From Wyeomyia smithii (Eukaryota; Arthropoda; Insecta; Diptera; Culicidae): a DNA stretch of 64,000 nucleotides. The position numbers and the translations under genes are program-made. The notes beneath the pieces are model-generated. The model was not told the origin of the DNA. It did not search any database and saw nothing but the letters and a program-made list of their open reading frames with translations. Shown here one piece after another: positions 21,711 to 32,703 of this stretch (its first letter is position 1; the number at the start of each line of letters is the position of its first letter). The DNA lies in contig NC_073696.1 of the NCBI RefSeq assembly GCF_029784165.1, positions 22,389,530 through 22,453,529 on the forward strand. The letters are read 5' to 3'.

Positions 21711-23859
21711 CGAATAGTCCGCTTGTCAGAATGTATGACAAACAATTTGTCCGGAAAGTGCAACCGAGTCAATTAGGACAATAATTATTAAATTATGATT
21801 ATTATACCGTCCCCAGCAGCAACCGCCATCATTTGCAATTGAATTGATATCCGAGGACAGCGGCTGGCCGCCTCTGCCGCACGTTAAGCCATCGGCAGCG
21901 CTCCGAAACACGGAACGCGAAACTCGATTCGAATCGATTGATTCGACTGTCGCCATACTTTCGTATTTTATTGCTTTCGCTTAACTTCGACCCATCGAAC
22001 GCGAATCTGCGAACATAAAACGGGTTGCAGGGGAAGAACTGGAATTCCGACAGTCGCACTGCACTTTGTGGGGCTTTTATGGGGGGGGACCGGACAAAAA
22101 GGCGAACAAATAAGCAACCATCAAGTGGACAATTCGACCGATAATTGCAGCGTCAGCGATACAGTTATAAATTCATTGAAAATAAATAAAATTTTAAATA
22201 TCCACTGGCCGCACCGAAGCCGGCACCATATGGCACTTTCGCCAAAATTGCTGCTGGTAGCACGAAAACCGCACCGGAACGCCGACAAATTTGCTTAATT
22301 CGATCTAATTTGTTTTAATTCGATTTCAGCTGGCAGGCGCGACATTCGGGGCGATAAAAACAGCGAGAAAGGGGACATCAAGTAGTCACTGACTGGCGGA
22401 AATCGGTTATTTCGCGCTCTGCGGTCTTTCGGTGCAGCTTGTTCTGCACCGTATGAGATAATTATGGATAGACAATAGGAGTTTTGGTTGCTAGGACTAC
22501 TCCAAATATCTGATTAAAAGTATTTTTCGTACGTAAAACCAATAATCCAGAAATTTCAAACAACGAATTTATCTTCATCACATCGTCGGCACATTGCCTC
22601 GTCATCGTTTATCCAGTACGCGTTTCGTTCTGTTGATTTATGACGGAGCAACGCTGACCGTAGCAGCTTAATTAGATTAATAAAAAAGTGGCAATATTTT
22701 ATTGAAACATCAGCCACCGAGTCCCGGCTGGGCGCTCCAATCGATTACAGCTTGTCCGTTTGACAGCGAACGCAGCTGAGCATTATCCTGCCCTGCGATC
22801 CTTGCTGCTGGCGGTCGCAGACGGTTGAAAGATGCGATGCAATTAAATTATGTCTTTAATTTGATATTTAGCGATGAGATGTTTATTAGGCGCCGTTTCG
22901 ATGTAACAATAAGCGAGTGCGAACGGAAGTGCAAGGCCAATTCCCATGGTTACTAAGGCACTGGAAAAAAAACTAAGCCTACTCAGCTGCTGATGGTGGG
23001 AAACACTTACTCTCCGTTAGGCCCTTTAAAGGCTGTATGCTCTTGCTTTTTGCCTATATGGAAACCGCTTTTGAGTATGGAACTCAAAGTGCATCCGCGG
23101 CGAGATGTGATGAATGACTCCAGTTTAGTCAACTGCCGGTTGGCTGTGAATTATGAACGTTTCTCAATTTAATTGGATAATCGATTTTTAATTGGGTAAT
23201 TTCATACGGTACTGCTCGGTTCCCCCCTAGGAAAACATATTTTAAATTAAATCCACACTTCGGGTTCTGAAAAATTCCCACACACTTTTTGCTTCCGTTA
23301 ATGTTAAAGCCCGAATAAATATCCAGACAGCGAACCACAACTGGTGTGTTCGAGTAAGTTTCCGAAACAAACCACAAAAGCCATCATTAATTCTAATCGA
23401 AGACACAAATAAACCAAACGGCCGGAATGGAAAATCAATCGTTCAATCATAAAAGCGGACAGGAAAAATTCGCCCTCAGCTGGGTAGGCACTGACAAATA
23501 GCGTGGGGGTGACATGCAATTGATTTTTTTTTGTTTTCAATTTGTAACCGTATTTCTTCTGGTGACGACAGGTGGACACCGCCTACTATTGCCAGCTACC
23601 GCAGTTTGTGGTGCGCTTTAGGCAGTGCTTTCGGTGCTGCAGGTAAATAACGACACTCGGCAGTAAAGTAATAACCGGCATGATTATGGACACTTGCGGT
23701 GTTGTGTGTTGTGCTTTTAAACTCGCAGTGGCTTGCAATTTGCGGTTGACAGCAGTAGTGTCGTTTTGTCGAGTTGGGTTTAGAGGCAATAATACTGGGA
23801 AAGTAAGTTGCACCCGCGCTGATGACAATCCAGGTGTCACGATTGTAAAATTTAACGAT
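21711..23859. other. Non-coding stretch without recognised repeats
   Basis: This is mixed-composition sequence with few homopolymers and several AT-core blocks such as ATCGATTGATTCG near 21931 and TTAATTCG repeats near 22295-22325. No RNA gene, transposon end or convincing exon was found. A pyrimidine tract plus AG before CTGGCAGG at about 22330 resembles a 3' splice site but opens into no long frame. Confidence 0.4.
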
Positions 23860-24115
23860 TGTAAAATTTAAATCCCAAAATCCTGGAAATATATTTTATG
23901 TCAAAATCCTGAACCTTGAAAATTAAACTTTCGAAATCCTGCTAAACTAGGAAATGGATATTCCAAAACACCAAAACCATAAAATCCTATCATCCCGCAA
24001 TTACAAACTCCAAAAAAGACTATAATAAATAAGTTTTATATCTTAAACGTTTTGCAAGCTACAAATCAAAATCCTGATCATTTTGGATATCAAAACCTTA
24101 AAACCCGGAAAAGGT
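23860..24115 (+). repeat. Degenerate AAATCC-type low-complexity repeat
   Basis: Irregular repeats of AAATCCYRAAA-like words occur (for example AAATCCCAAAATCCTGGAAA at 23869). Similar tracts occur at 31255-31560 and, in reverse complement, at 53140-53260 and 53690-53765. Confidence 0.55.
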
Positions 24116-24432
24116 GAATTTCTTGAGCGCAACTCGAAAATGCGTTGCGGCACTAACTTTGAAAGCCCATATCTTTTGAACTAAAATTAACACCAACTCG
24201 AAATTTTCAGGATTGTTTCGAAATTTTGTCAAATTTTTTTTTTCAGATTTTCCAGTGCTCCAGAACATAATTTTTCAACACATTGTTTTAAATAGCTACT
24301 TTTGAAAAATATTATTTTTCTCAAAAATATATTTTCATAAACTACAACTTAGCATGCATCTGCTGTGAAAATTTCATCAAATTCGATACAATAGTTTTAA
24401 AGATACGTCTATTTAAAAAGAATATTGACCTA
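24116..24432. other. Spacer, nothing recognised
   Basis: AT-rich, non-coding sequence. Confidence 0.4.
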
Positions 24433-25447
24433 CACACCTATTCTCGTTTTAATTGTTCAGTAATTTTTATTACGGTCATGTTCAGTAAATTTGAGAAAAT
24501 ACTGATCATTTTGTAATTTTCTCAAAAATAACTGATGTCGGTTGAAGTTTTTACCGAAGTATCGGTATACAAAAGGCACTTGACGAGCTCAGCAAAAAAC
24601 ATTACTGACCTTTTCTGTAAACTAAAGTATGTTCTGCACTTTCATAAAGTTCAGTAAATATTTGACGATCTGTCAGCATCTGCCTAGGTGTTGCTGAAAA
24701 CTCTTCGATTGTTTAACTGAACTCTTGTTGTTTTTTACTATACTGTTCGGCAATTTTTCTGCATCTGTCAAAACGAAACATCAAATGTTCGCCATTTTCA
24801 AATATTCAAAGAGTTTTGAAGCTGAGTTTTTAAAGTGTTTCGCGTGTGATTTTCAAAAATAAACTTAAATGTATATTTTACTTTCAAATCTACAAGAAAA
24901 CGACTTGGAGGTACACGATCTATTCAGTCAGCATATGGAAATTTTTCCACCACAAGAGAGCAGTTTACTAGAAGCCTGCAATAACAAGCCTGTATTCATC
25001 ATAAAATTAAACGTATCAAGTTTTTACTCGAATGTGCTGGGAACACCAGTATAATCGATCTAAACAATCCGAAATACCTCTATAAAATTATTCAACAGTT
25101 GTAATAGCAACTTTCACAATGGTTCATATTTCTCTCGTAACCATGAAAAAACTGTACGTTTACATAACGCTCGGTAATTTGTGACGAATCGTCAGCTTTG
25201 TAAGTTTACAGAACGCTCGGTAGTTTGTGACGAATCGTCAGCTTTGTAAATACCGACACATGCAGCAGTTTTTCATGAACGCTTCGTAAATTTTTACTGA
25301 GCTATCTTCTATGTTTGACGTTTCAGCGAGAATGAAAAATTACCGAGCACTCGTCAAGAAAATAAATTGCTGAACAGATTGCTGATGGCTCAGCTGTTGA
25401 GAACTCGTTAAAAAGATTGTTGAGTTCGGTAAAAGAAACTAAGTGTG
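24433..25447. mobile_element. TA-flanked 1-kb MITE with CACACYTA ends
   Basis: The left end CACACCTATTCTCGTTTTAA and the right end (rc CACACTTAGTTTCTTTTACC) are imperfect inverted repeats between TA dinucleotides (24431-24432 and 25448-25449). The interior has many TTCAGTAA/TTCGGTAA words in both directions and a direct duplication GGTAATTTGTGACGAATCGT / GGTAGTTTGTGACGAATCGT (25171 and 25210). A 61-codon frame at 24869-25054 has no recognisable domain. The superfamily is uncertain, though the TA target suggests Tc1/mariner mobilisation. Confidence 0.65.
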
Positions 25448-25449
25448 TA

Positions 25450-26190
25450 AGTTTCAAATGACAATAACAACTTCAAAACTTACTCAAATACAATGAAAAT
25501 TGGAAAATTAACTTCTCCAATGAAACTCTTGAAGTTTTTAATACTTGTTGGAAAAAATTAGACATCGCGATTTTTAGTGATCCGTTTCACGAACTCTGAT
25601 TTATGTCTGAAATACCTAAAATGCTTCAGGCTCGTCGTTTCTCCTCAGAGTATCACTAGCGTGTAGGAGAGGATCGCAGCAAGCCAAGTGCGCAAATAGA
25701 CATAAATTTTTGACGTGGTTTTAATTTCACTAGAAAAGTTCGAAACTTATGGTCCTTGTGGTACATTTTCTAAATTACCAGTAGTTTAATAATGTTTTAT
25801 TTTCACGTGCTTAAGGTGTTGTCATTAAAGTGATTCAGGAGTAGAAAAAAAGCCATCCCATCCGGCATAATGCCCTTCAAACCTTCAGCGGAATAGTAGA
25901 AACAGGCGTTCGTGGTAGCATTCGAGCCCCACTAACGTTTGGTAGTATTTCTGGATCAGAGTCGAGTGACAGCAGTGAAAAATTTAGAAATCAAAAGGAT
26001 GACCACCATCATTTCGCCGCTGTCACTGCGGGCGTTCAAGGTTAAAACATTTTTGGTTTCGATTTCAGTGGCAGTTTGGGTCCGGCAAGGCCGAACGCAG
26101 ACGGGAGCCATTCATTTTCCTCAAGAAACAGGAGATATAGACTAATTATTAGTATATTATGGAACTCAAATTTATTTCCTAATTCATATT
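25450..26190. other. Spacer with one short dispersed word
   Basis: It is non-coding. ATCACTAGCGTGT(A/G)GGAGA at about 25651 recurs near 28921, just after the (TAGAC)n repeat, so both sites may carry pieces of one old repeat family. Confidence 0.4.
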
Positions 26191-26236
<46 letters not shown>

Positions 26237-26238
26237 TA
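26191..26238 (+). repeat. (AG)n microsatellite
   Basis: This is a nearly pure GA dinucleotide run of about 45 bp. It leads into GAGAGTAAAGGCGCTATAACC, a word that recurs at about 59381 and 59464. Confidence 0.9.
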
Positions 26239-26394
26239 AAGGCGCTATAACCATGAGCTACGATTAGCTCACTTTATAGTCAGTAAGATAGTTTTAAGTT
26301 CAACTATTTATCACATATAGGTAAACTCTTTAGACATATTTATATGTTTCAAGAGTTCTATTTTTCGCCTTTCCAAAACAGCCAAAATAGCCGA

Positions 26395-28452
26395 GGGATC
26401 GAAGCAAGCTGTGATCAAGAACGGACGTGAAAATGTTTCTCGTCGGAATTTTTCATCGTTTTTTCAAGTTTTTATAAGTTATATATTTTCTATCTGGAAA
26501 AGTGATGTGTCTACGTTTATTGAATGAAGGCCGCTGTTGTTTCGGTGTGAATTCCGAGTGTTTGATTTGAATCGCGATGAAGTGTTCCGAGGGTTGTCGA
26601 GTACGGTTGGAGATAGTGCAATAATGTCGACGTATTTTATTTAGCCTTCCCGTCGCGTAATCGTTATATTTTAAGTGCAAAGGGTGGAGTAAAAGGTAAT
26701 ACGAAATGTGGCGGTTTCGTATTATCGGTGAGAGTGACGTCAATGTTGAAATCCGTGAAAGATTCGTGCAATTTTGTGGCTAATTTGTGAGAGCTGCATT
26801 TCGTTTTCGGTGGCGGAGCACGTTTCCCGCTAGCCCTTGCCTTGTCATAAGTGTGTGTGAGTAAGTGCAATGTGAACAAGGAAAAGCGAGAGAAGTGCGA
26901 GTGCAGGATGACCGTTGCTCTTGCGTGCGACACGTTCTCGCACTAGCATGATAGTTCAGAGAGGACGCGGGAATTAAAGGATAAGTATTAGTGTTGGTGA
27001 CGTTTTGCCTGTGTCTTTTGTTTGATTTGCATGGCAAAAGGGAACCAATGTTTTTTTTTTCTCTGCTTTCATTTTGAGCAGTTTTATGCCCTTGTTTTAT
27101 GATTTTTCTAGCTTTTGAGTAAATACTGAAACACATAGACAGTTTTTAATTTAATTAAGTAGAAATCTTGTCGGTTAGCATGGCAAATAAATTTTGATTG
27201 CGATTGTTTTGGCATTTTCTTGAATCTAATTAGTACTCGGTCTTGTTAGATATGCATATTTGCATTTTGTAAAAAATTCTAGCTATGAATGCATGAAACT
27301 TTGCCAGTTTTTCATACTCAGTAGGTATCTTCGCTTCATTATTCAAGAAGTAAGTGGTAATCAACGCGAAATACCGTGTCCCCGCGTATGCGTCGGTAAG
27401 AGGGAATAGAGCGGTCGCGCAACTTTCCGGGGTAAACGTGTTTTCGGCCCAGGTGAGCTTTGCTCAACTATGAATTTTCGGTGTTTTGTGACTTCCGAGG
27501 TGTACCAAACCATTTATTCGCAGACTGTCCACCCGTAGGTTCTATTCCAGCACGCAGTTATTCGGAGTAGGTTCCGTTCGTTCGATAAATATCGTAAATA
27601 ATTAATCGCGACAAAACATCGTAATTAATCGCCACCAAATATCGCAATTATTTGCAATTAATATCAGGATTATACGCGACTCGTCTGTCAACGCACACAT
27701 CCTTTTTTTCTTTTTCTTTCTTTTTTCGTTCGTTTCAAACGGCAATGGCCAAGCAAATAGGCCGTTTTTGAAGTTCTCTTGCTGACCGCTTGCAGTATGT
27801 GTTGAGAGCCTATATATTTACTTTTTTCTTGTTTTTGGTTAATGCATATCTGGTTGCTTCGTAACATTGTGTAGTCAGCTGAGATAAATCAATGAGAGAT
27901 ACGTTTCGGTAGTTGCATAATGACTTCATAAACAGATTTTCGAATATTTGAGTCTGTCTTGATTAGGTTATAGGTTCGGTATCCTTGCGTGCGCTTTATT
28001 TTTGCGGTGTTACATCATCAACCGGAATGAGTTCGGTTCGCGTTATGATTTCCGTAAAAGATATAATGAACTCGTACGCGCGATATTTGGTATTATGAAC
28101 CCGGTATTAGAACTCAGCGCATCGTTTACCAAAACGAAATCTGCTGCAAACCTTACCCTTTTCTCCAACATCCCAGTGATTTCTCGTGGAAGTGCAGAGG
28201 TGTTCTCGGCTTCCAATAAAGCGAGTATCACGTCAACATATTCCTATACACACTCCTTCTTTGACCTGCATTCGGATGCGGCCGGCGCTGGTATTGCCTA
28301 ATATAAAGATTAGGGTCACCAGTTTTTACACATTGAGGATGAATGTTAATCCCAAGCATCATCCATTGGTTCTCTGTGTAATTACAGCTGATCTGGCAAT
28401 AACGGAGTAGCAACCGCGGGCGGTCAATCATGCTCATGCTCATGCTCATGCT
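26395..28452 (+). mobile_element. Retroposon with 23-bp target duplication and hexanucleotide tail
   Basis: The segment is bounded by two exact copies of a 23-bp word (CCAAAACAGCCAAAATAGCC plus flanking bases) at about 26372-26394 and 28452-28474. The body ends in TCATGC repeats (about 28429-28452). A long target duplication together with a short tandem tail is the hallmark of LINE-type target-primed insertion. The interior of about 2.06 kb has no intact reverse transcriptase, so it is an internally deleted or non-autonomous copy with long untranslated-type ends. A 99-codon frame at 28002-28301 is unassigned. Part of the interior is shared in inverted orientation with 29997-30612. The clade (perhaps LOA or I) is a guess from the tail type. 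Confidence 0.6.
27078..27676 (+). repeat. Inverted repeat partner, left copy
   Basis: The reverse complement of 29997-30612 aligns along this segment with gaps. Shared words in order include TTTGCCAGTTTTT, CTTACCGACGCATACG (rc), GACCGCTCTATT (rc), CACCTCGGAAGTCAC (rc), TTCGTTCGATAAATATCGTA and AATTAATATC. The copies are visibly diverged. Confidence 0.65.
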
Positions 28453-28479
28453 CCAAAACAGCCAAAATAGCCGAATTGA

Positions 28480-28809
28480 ACATAAAAATGTGAGCTAAGG
28501 TAAAAAACAAGGTTTTGAGCATAACTAATAATTTTTGGGGTATTTGAAAAACTTCAAGTAAATGCGCAAGTAGCATTTGACTAAAGCTACACTAAGTCAC
28601 ATCAAAAAATCTTGCATTTTTTCAACATTTGTAGCTCCGTGAAATACTTGCGCGATAAAAGCCAAAAATTCTGGTTTTCTTAAAAAAAATATAACTTAGC
28701 CAAATATCAACCGATTTTCACAAAACTGCTTTCAATTGATTCGGAATTGAATATACTTCCAAAATTATAGTATATTTGTGGTAAGTTTCTCACAAAAATA
28801 AACGGCAAA
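28480..28809. other. Spacer, nothing recognised
   Basis: AT-rich, non-coding sequence. Confidence 0.4.
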
Positions 28810-28918
28810 GAGAAGAAAAATGTATAGAAACCGTTGTTTTAAAATGGTTGATATCATTTTCCAGGATCCTTTCAAGTACTGGCTGTGTTAGTGTAGACTA
28901 GACTAGACTAGACTAGAG
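28810..28918 (+). repeat. Dispersed repeat 3' end with (TAGAC)n tail, copy 1
   Basis: About 110 bp match 59688-59790, including TTCCAGGATCCTTTCAAGTA and CTGGCTGTGTT.GTG, followed by four to five TAGAC units. The shared part ends at the pentanucleotide tail in both copies, as expected for the 3' end of a LINE or SINE. A truncated retroposon is inferred. Confidence 0.65.
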
Positions 28919-29639
28919 AATCACTAGCGTGTGGGAGAATATCATTCACTGCAAAAACAACTGCTCTCACACTAATGAGCAAAGCGACGCGTTTGCTTGC
29001 TGATCTCACCGCGGTGGGAGCTGAAATATCTGTGTGAGCTTTTCACACGAAAGGGCATTACGCTCAATAACTACACAACAGAGATTACTCCAGTGCATTT
29101 ATTGTGCGTCTCTTAAGCATATATCCAATGAGGAGAGCATCTAGGTTGGAAAGTGAATTGTGTTGTTTGCTTTGCATCTCGAAATTAAAAAAAAAAACAA
29201 GCCGCCCGTCAAGTATGTTCGCTTTTCAAATGTTATTGAATTTAGCTCAGCAGTGTGCATTGCGGTGTACTTCTGTGGATTCTCACTAAAGTGATTGCTT
29301 CGCTCAGCGCTCAGGGTGGGTTGGAAATGAGCGGTGAATATTCACTCTGCTCTTTCCACATATTGATGAGTATAACAAGCCTGCTTAGAATCACAAAATC
29401 ATGAAAGTTCTACGTTCAAACATCCCCAGATGTAACAGTTCCTTAAATTTAAAATAAAGTTCTAAGCTTCTGGAATTCCGAAATCTTAAAGCATAGCATA
29501 GCATATTTGATCGCCCGTTTGTTGCCCGTGATTGACCAGAATCTGCTGAAATTGCACAAAGAACCGTCAAAATGGTGCCTAGGAGTAGCAAGCCATTTTC
29601 ATTGTACAATTCCTGATGATCTTTCTTTTCACTGGTCAA
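28919..29639. other. Spacer, nothing recognised
   Basis: It is non-coding. A small GCATA repeat occurs at 29491-29505, next to GAATTCCGAAATCTTAAA, a word shared with 31264. Confidence 0.4.
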
Positions 29640-30960
29640 TAACGTAGCTGGCCACGCCCAATGCAGATCGATAGAGGAAGGGATATCGGGAGTGTTAGTT
29701 CAATACTTGTTGCTACTAGAGACCGAGGAATCCTCTGCATCATCCACAAGTATCAAAGGAAGCAATTAGTGTTAGTGGAAAGGAATTGATCTGGATCCAT
29801 CGAGGTTGATGGTGCGATCTTTTCTACACGCGCCTTTTTTTTTCGCGCCTGACATGGTCTTCTCGGTCTCTGGGCAATCGGCCACCAGGAGACGATATAA
29901 ATGAAACCGCGCCACGATCGCTGCATACAGGAGAATCGAAGTTTCTATTTATGTTCGGCAACCTACAAATCGTAACAATTTGTATCACACCAAACAATAT
30001 AATCCCGATATTAATTGCGGATAATTACGATATTTTGTCGCGATTGTTTTATATTCTTTTATTTTTTGTTTATTTTTGTCACGAATAATTATTTTATTAC
30101 GATATTTATCGAACGAACGAAACCTACTCTGAATCGCAACGTGTTGGAATAGAACCAACGGACGGGCAGTCTTCAAATAAATGATTTGGAACACCTCGGA
30201 AGTCACAACACAACACACCGAAAACCCTTAGATGAGCAGAGCTCACCTAGGCCGAAAACGCGTTTGCACCGGGGCATTATGCGCGACCGCTCTATTTCCT
30301 CTTACCGACGCATACGCACGGTTTTCAACGGCGATCATTTTTTGTTTCTCGAATAATTAAACTAAGATACCTACTGAGTATAAAAACTGGCAAAGTTTCA
30401 TGCATTCATAGCTCAAAATTCATGAAAATGCAAATATGCATATCGAACAAGACAGAGTTCTGAGTTGTGATACAAAATGCCAAAACAATCGCCATCAAAA
30501 TTTAGTTGTCATGTCGGCTGACGAGATTTAAACATAATTAAATAAATATTGTCTATGTGTTTCAACATTTGTTCAAAAGCTGCAAAAATCATGACACAAG
30601 GGCTTAAAACTGGACAAAACGTCCGTAATCGTCCGGTCAGAATACGAACGATAAACTTTGAAACGGCTAACTATCAGCGCAGTTTAAAGTATCGACGTCA
30701 GTCCACTGCGCACACAAGATGCAACGCAAGAAAATTAAACATCGAACATAACACATAAAGCCGATCATGCTCCTGCCCACGCTCTTTACACACACTGCAA
30801 GCGATCACGTACGCGAGGGAACTTCAAAAACGACCTGTTAGAAGCTTCATAAAAATCAAACTCTCTCTCCATCGCTGTTCGAATCGGATAAAAAAAAGGT
30901 TGCGTTCATTTGCATGCAAAAAGCATCTTGAGAGTGAAAAAACAAACACACGAGCTGTAT
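29640..30960 (-). mobile_element. Second retroposon of the 26.4-kb family, inverted and incomplete (candidate)
   Basis: On the minus strand this region repeats the central part of the 26395-28452 element (29997-30612), and also a short word near 30780-30840 matching 27745-27800. The limits are approximate because no target duplication or tail was recognised. No reverse transcriptase motif is visible. Confidence 0.4.
29997..30612 (-). repeat. Inverted repeat partner, right copy
   Basis: This is the inverse counterpart of 27078-27676, with 2.3 kb between the arms. Transcription through both could in principle give a long hairpin RNA, though the divergence would leave many mismatches. Confidence 0.65.
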
Positions 30961-31254
30961 GATTTAGGAATTAGTAGTATATATGGTTTTTTTCGGAAGT
31001 TTGTTGAATATCAATTGAAAAGATATTTTGAAGAGAAATTTAAAAACACAGCAACAATATAACTAAAGTTATGCAAGACTCTTCAAGCTCTTTATACAGC
31101 TATGAAAAGTTGACCATAAAATTATTATTCACGAAAGATCAGATGGGAAAAAATAATAATAAAGGGAGCTTTGTGGTAGATTTTGTGCATCCCACCCAAG
31201 CTAAACACTTTGCAGCAAATATGTTTGTTGGTACTCTTGAGAAAAAATCCGAAT
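30961..31254. other. Spacer, nothing recognised
   Basis: AT-rich. A 73-codon frame at 31071-31292 has no family resemblance that I can see. Confidence 0.4.
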
Positions 31255-31560
31255 ACCTTCTAGAATTCCGAAATCTTAAAATCCTAAAATAAAATCCTTA
31301 TAATCCTCCTCAATCTCAAAATCCTTACGTTTTAAATTTTTAAATTCCTAAAATTCTCAAAACATAAAATCCCTAATTCTTGAAATCTGGTTTTACTTAA
31401 ATTTTGAATTTCTGGAATCCAATCCGAAATTCACGAAGTTTCATGTCCTACTGGCTACTATCTTATAACACAAAATAACTTTCGAATCTTTCAGTTCTAA
31501 AAATTCTTCTATATGTATTGAAATCCAAATGCTTGAAATCTCAGAACGGCTTAATCAGAG
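31255..31560 (+). repeat. Degenerate AAATCC-type low-complexity repeat
   Basis: Words such as AAATCCTAAAATAAAATCC and AAATCCTTATAATCC are repeated irregularly. This is the same type as 23860-24115. Confidence 0.55.
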
Positions 31561-32083
31561 GCACCTATTTAATTCCGTCATAGGAAACAGGCCTTAAACT
31601 TTCAATTTTTGACCAACGTCGATAATATCAATGACGGAAACGAAAACTATGATTAACTAACTGTCTGTTTGTATTTCACTGTACTGCCGCGCATAGCAAG
31701 TCAGTCCCATTTGCATTTTCAGTAGAATTGAGTTATTACGCGTAAATGGTAGCTAACAATGTATAGTTTCGTAACAATGGATGAGCTCAACAACTTTGTT
31801 CTGAAAAACTGCTGGAAAACATCCAATCATATTGTCCCATCTCGTAAGAAGCAATGTTATAAAATCATATAAAAACGCGTTTTTCTCGGCTTGCTGAAAA
31901 TGCTGAACCTAGAAAATAACAAAAACTGCGATTTTACGACGACGCATTATACTTTTAAGCCAAGTTTTGACCCGTTTCGACTGACTTCTCGCGGAAACTA
32001 GCCACAATCGCGATGTTTATCAGTGAAAAACGAAAAGTATACAGATTTTGAGTTGTAACGTGATTCGTAAGTAGTTGAATTCA
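31561..32083. other. Spacer, nothing recognised
   Basis: Non-coding sequence up to the Helitron 5' end. Confidence 0.4.
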
Positions 32084-32703
32084 TCTAAACATATAAAAAT
32101 GCAGCTCTGTCTGTCTGATCCCTATAGGCTTGAAAAGTACTGAACCAATCGGCGTGAAATTTTGTATATTGGGGTTTTAGGGGCCGATAAAGGTGACTAA
32201 GATAGTTCGAGACCCCTCCCTATTCTGGATGGAAAGGGGTCCCATACAAATATGTTGTTCATAATGGTTTGACACCCCTTCCTCTTCAGGAAGGGTTCCC
32301 AACAAATGAAACACAAATTTCTCCCCTTCTCGAGAAATAATCATATGTTGAGGTTTTTGAGAGCAGGAAGAATTCAAATCAAACACAAATTCCTATGGTG
32401 GTTTGACACTCCTCCGGAAGGGAAGGGAGGTCTCCCGTACAAACTAAACAGATATTTCAACCAGGTTTTCCGGAAAAACAGCCTAAAATGATCGGGTCGA
32501 TTTACAGGAACCAAAACTCGACTCCAGACGCCATTTTAAAATTTAAGATGGAAACTTCCGGTTTTTATCCGAAAAATGTCTCCAAATACCATTTTGAAAT
32601 CCAAGATGGCGACTTCCGGTTTCTGAAAAACAGCGAAAATGACTAAACACCACCCAATATGGGTATTTCCGGAATCGTAATTCTAATCGACAACATTTTG
32701 AAA

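Noticed and set aside
26453..27136. Minus-strand frames of 89-118 codons
   Set aside because: They lie within the non-coding body of a retroposon and carry no recognisable motif.
28429..28452. CATGCT repeats as an independent microsatellite
   Set aside because: Their position directly before the second copy of the 23-bp target duplication makes them the tail of the retroposon.
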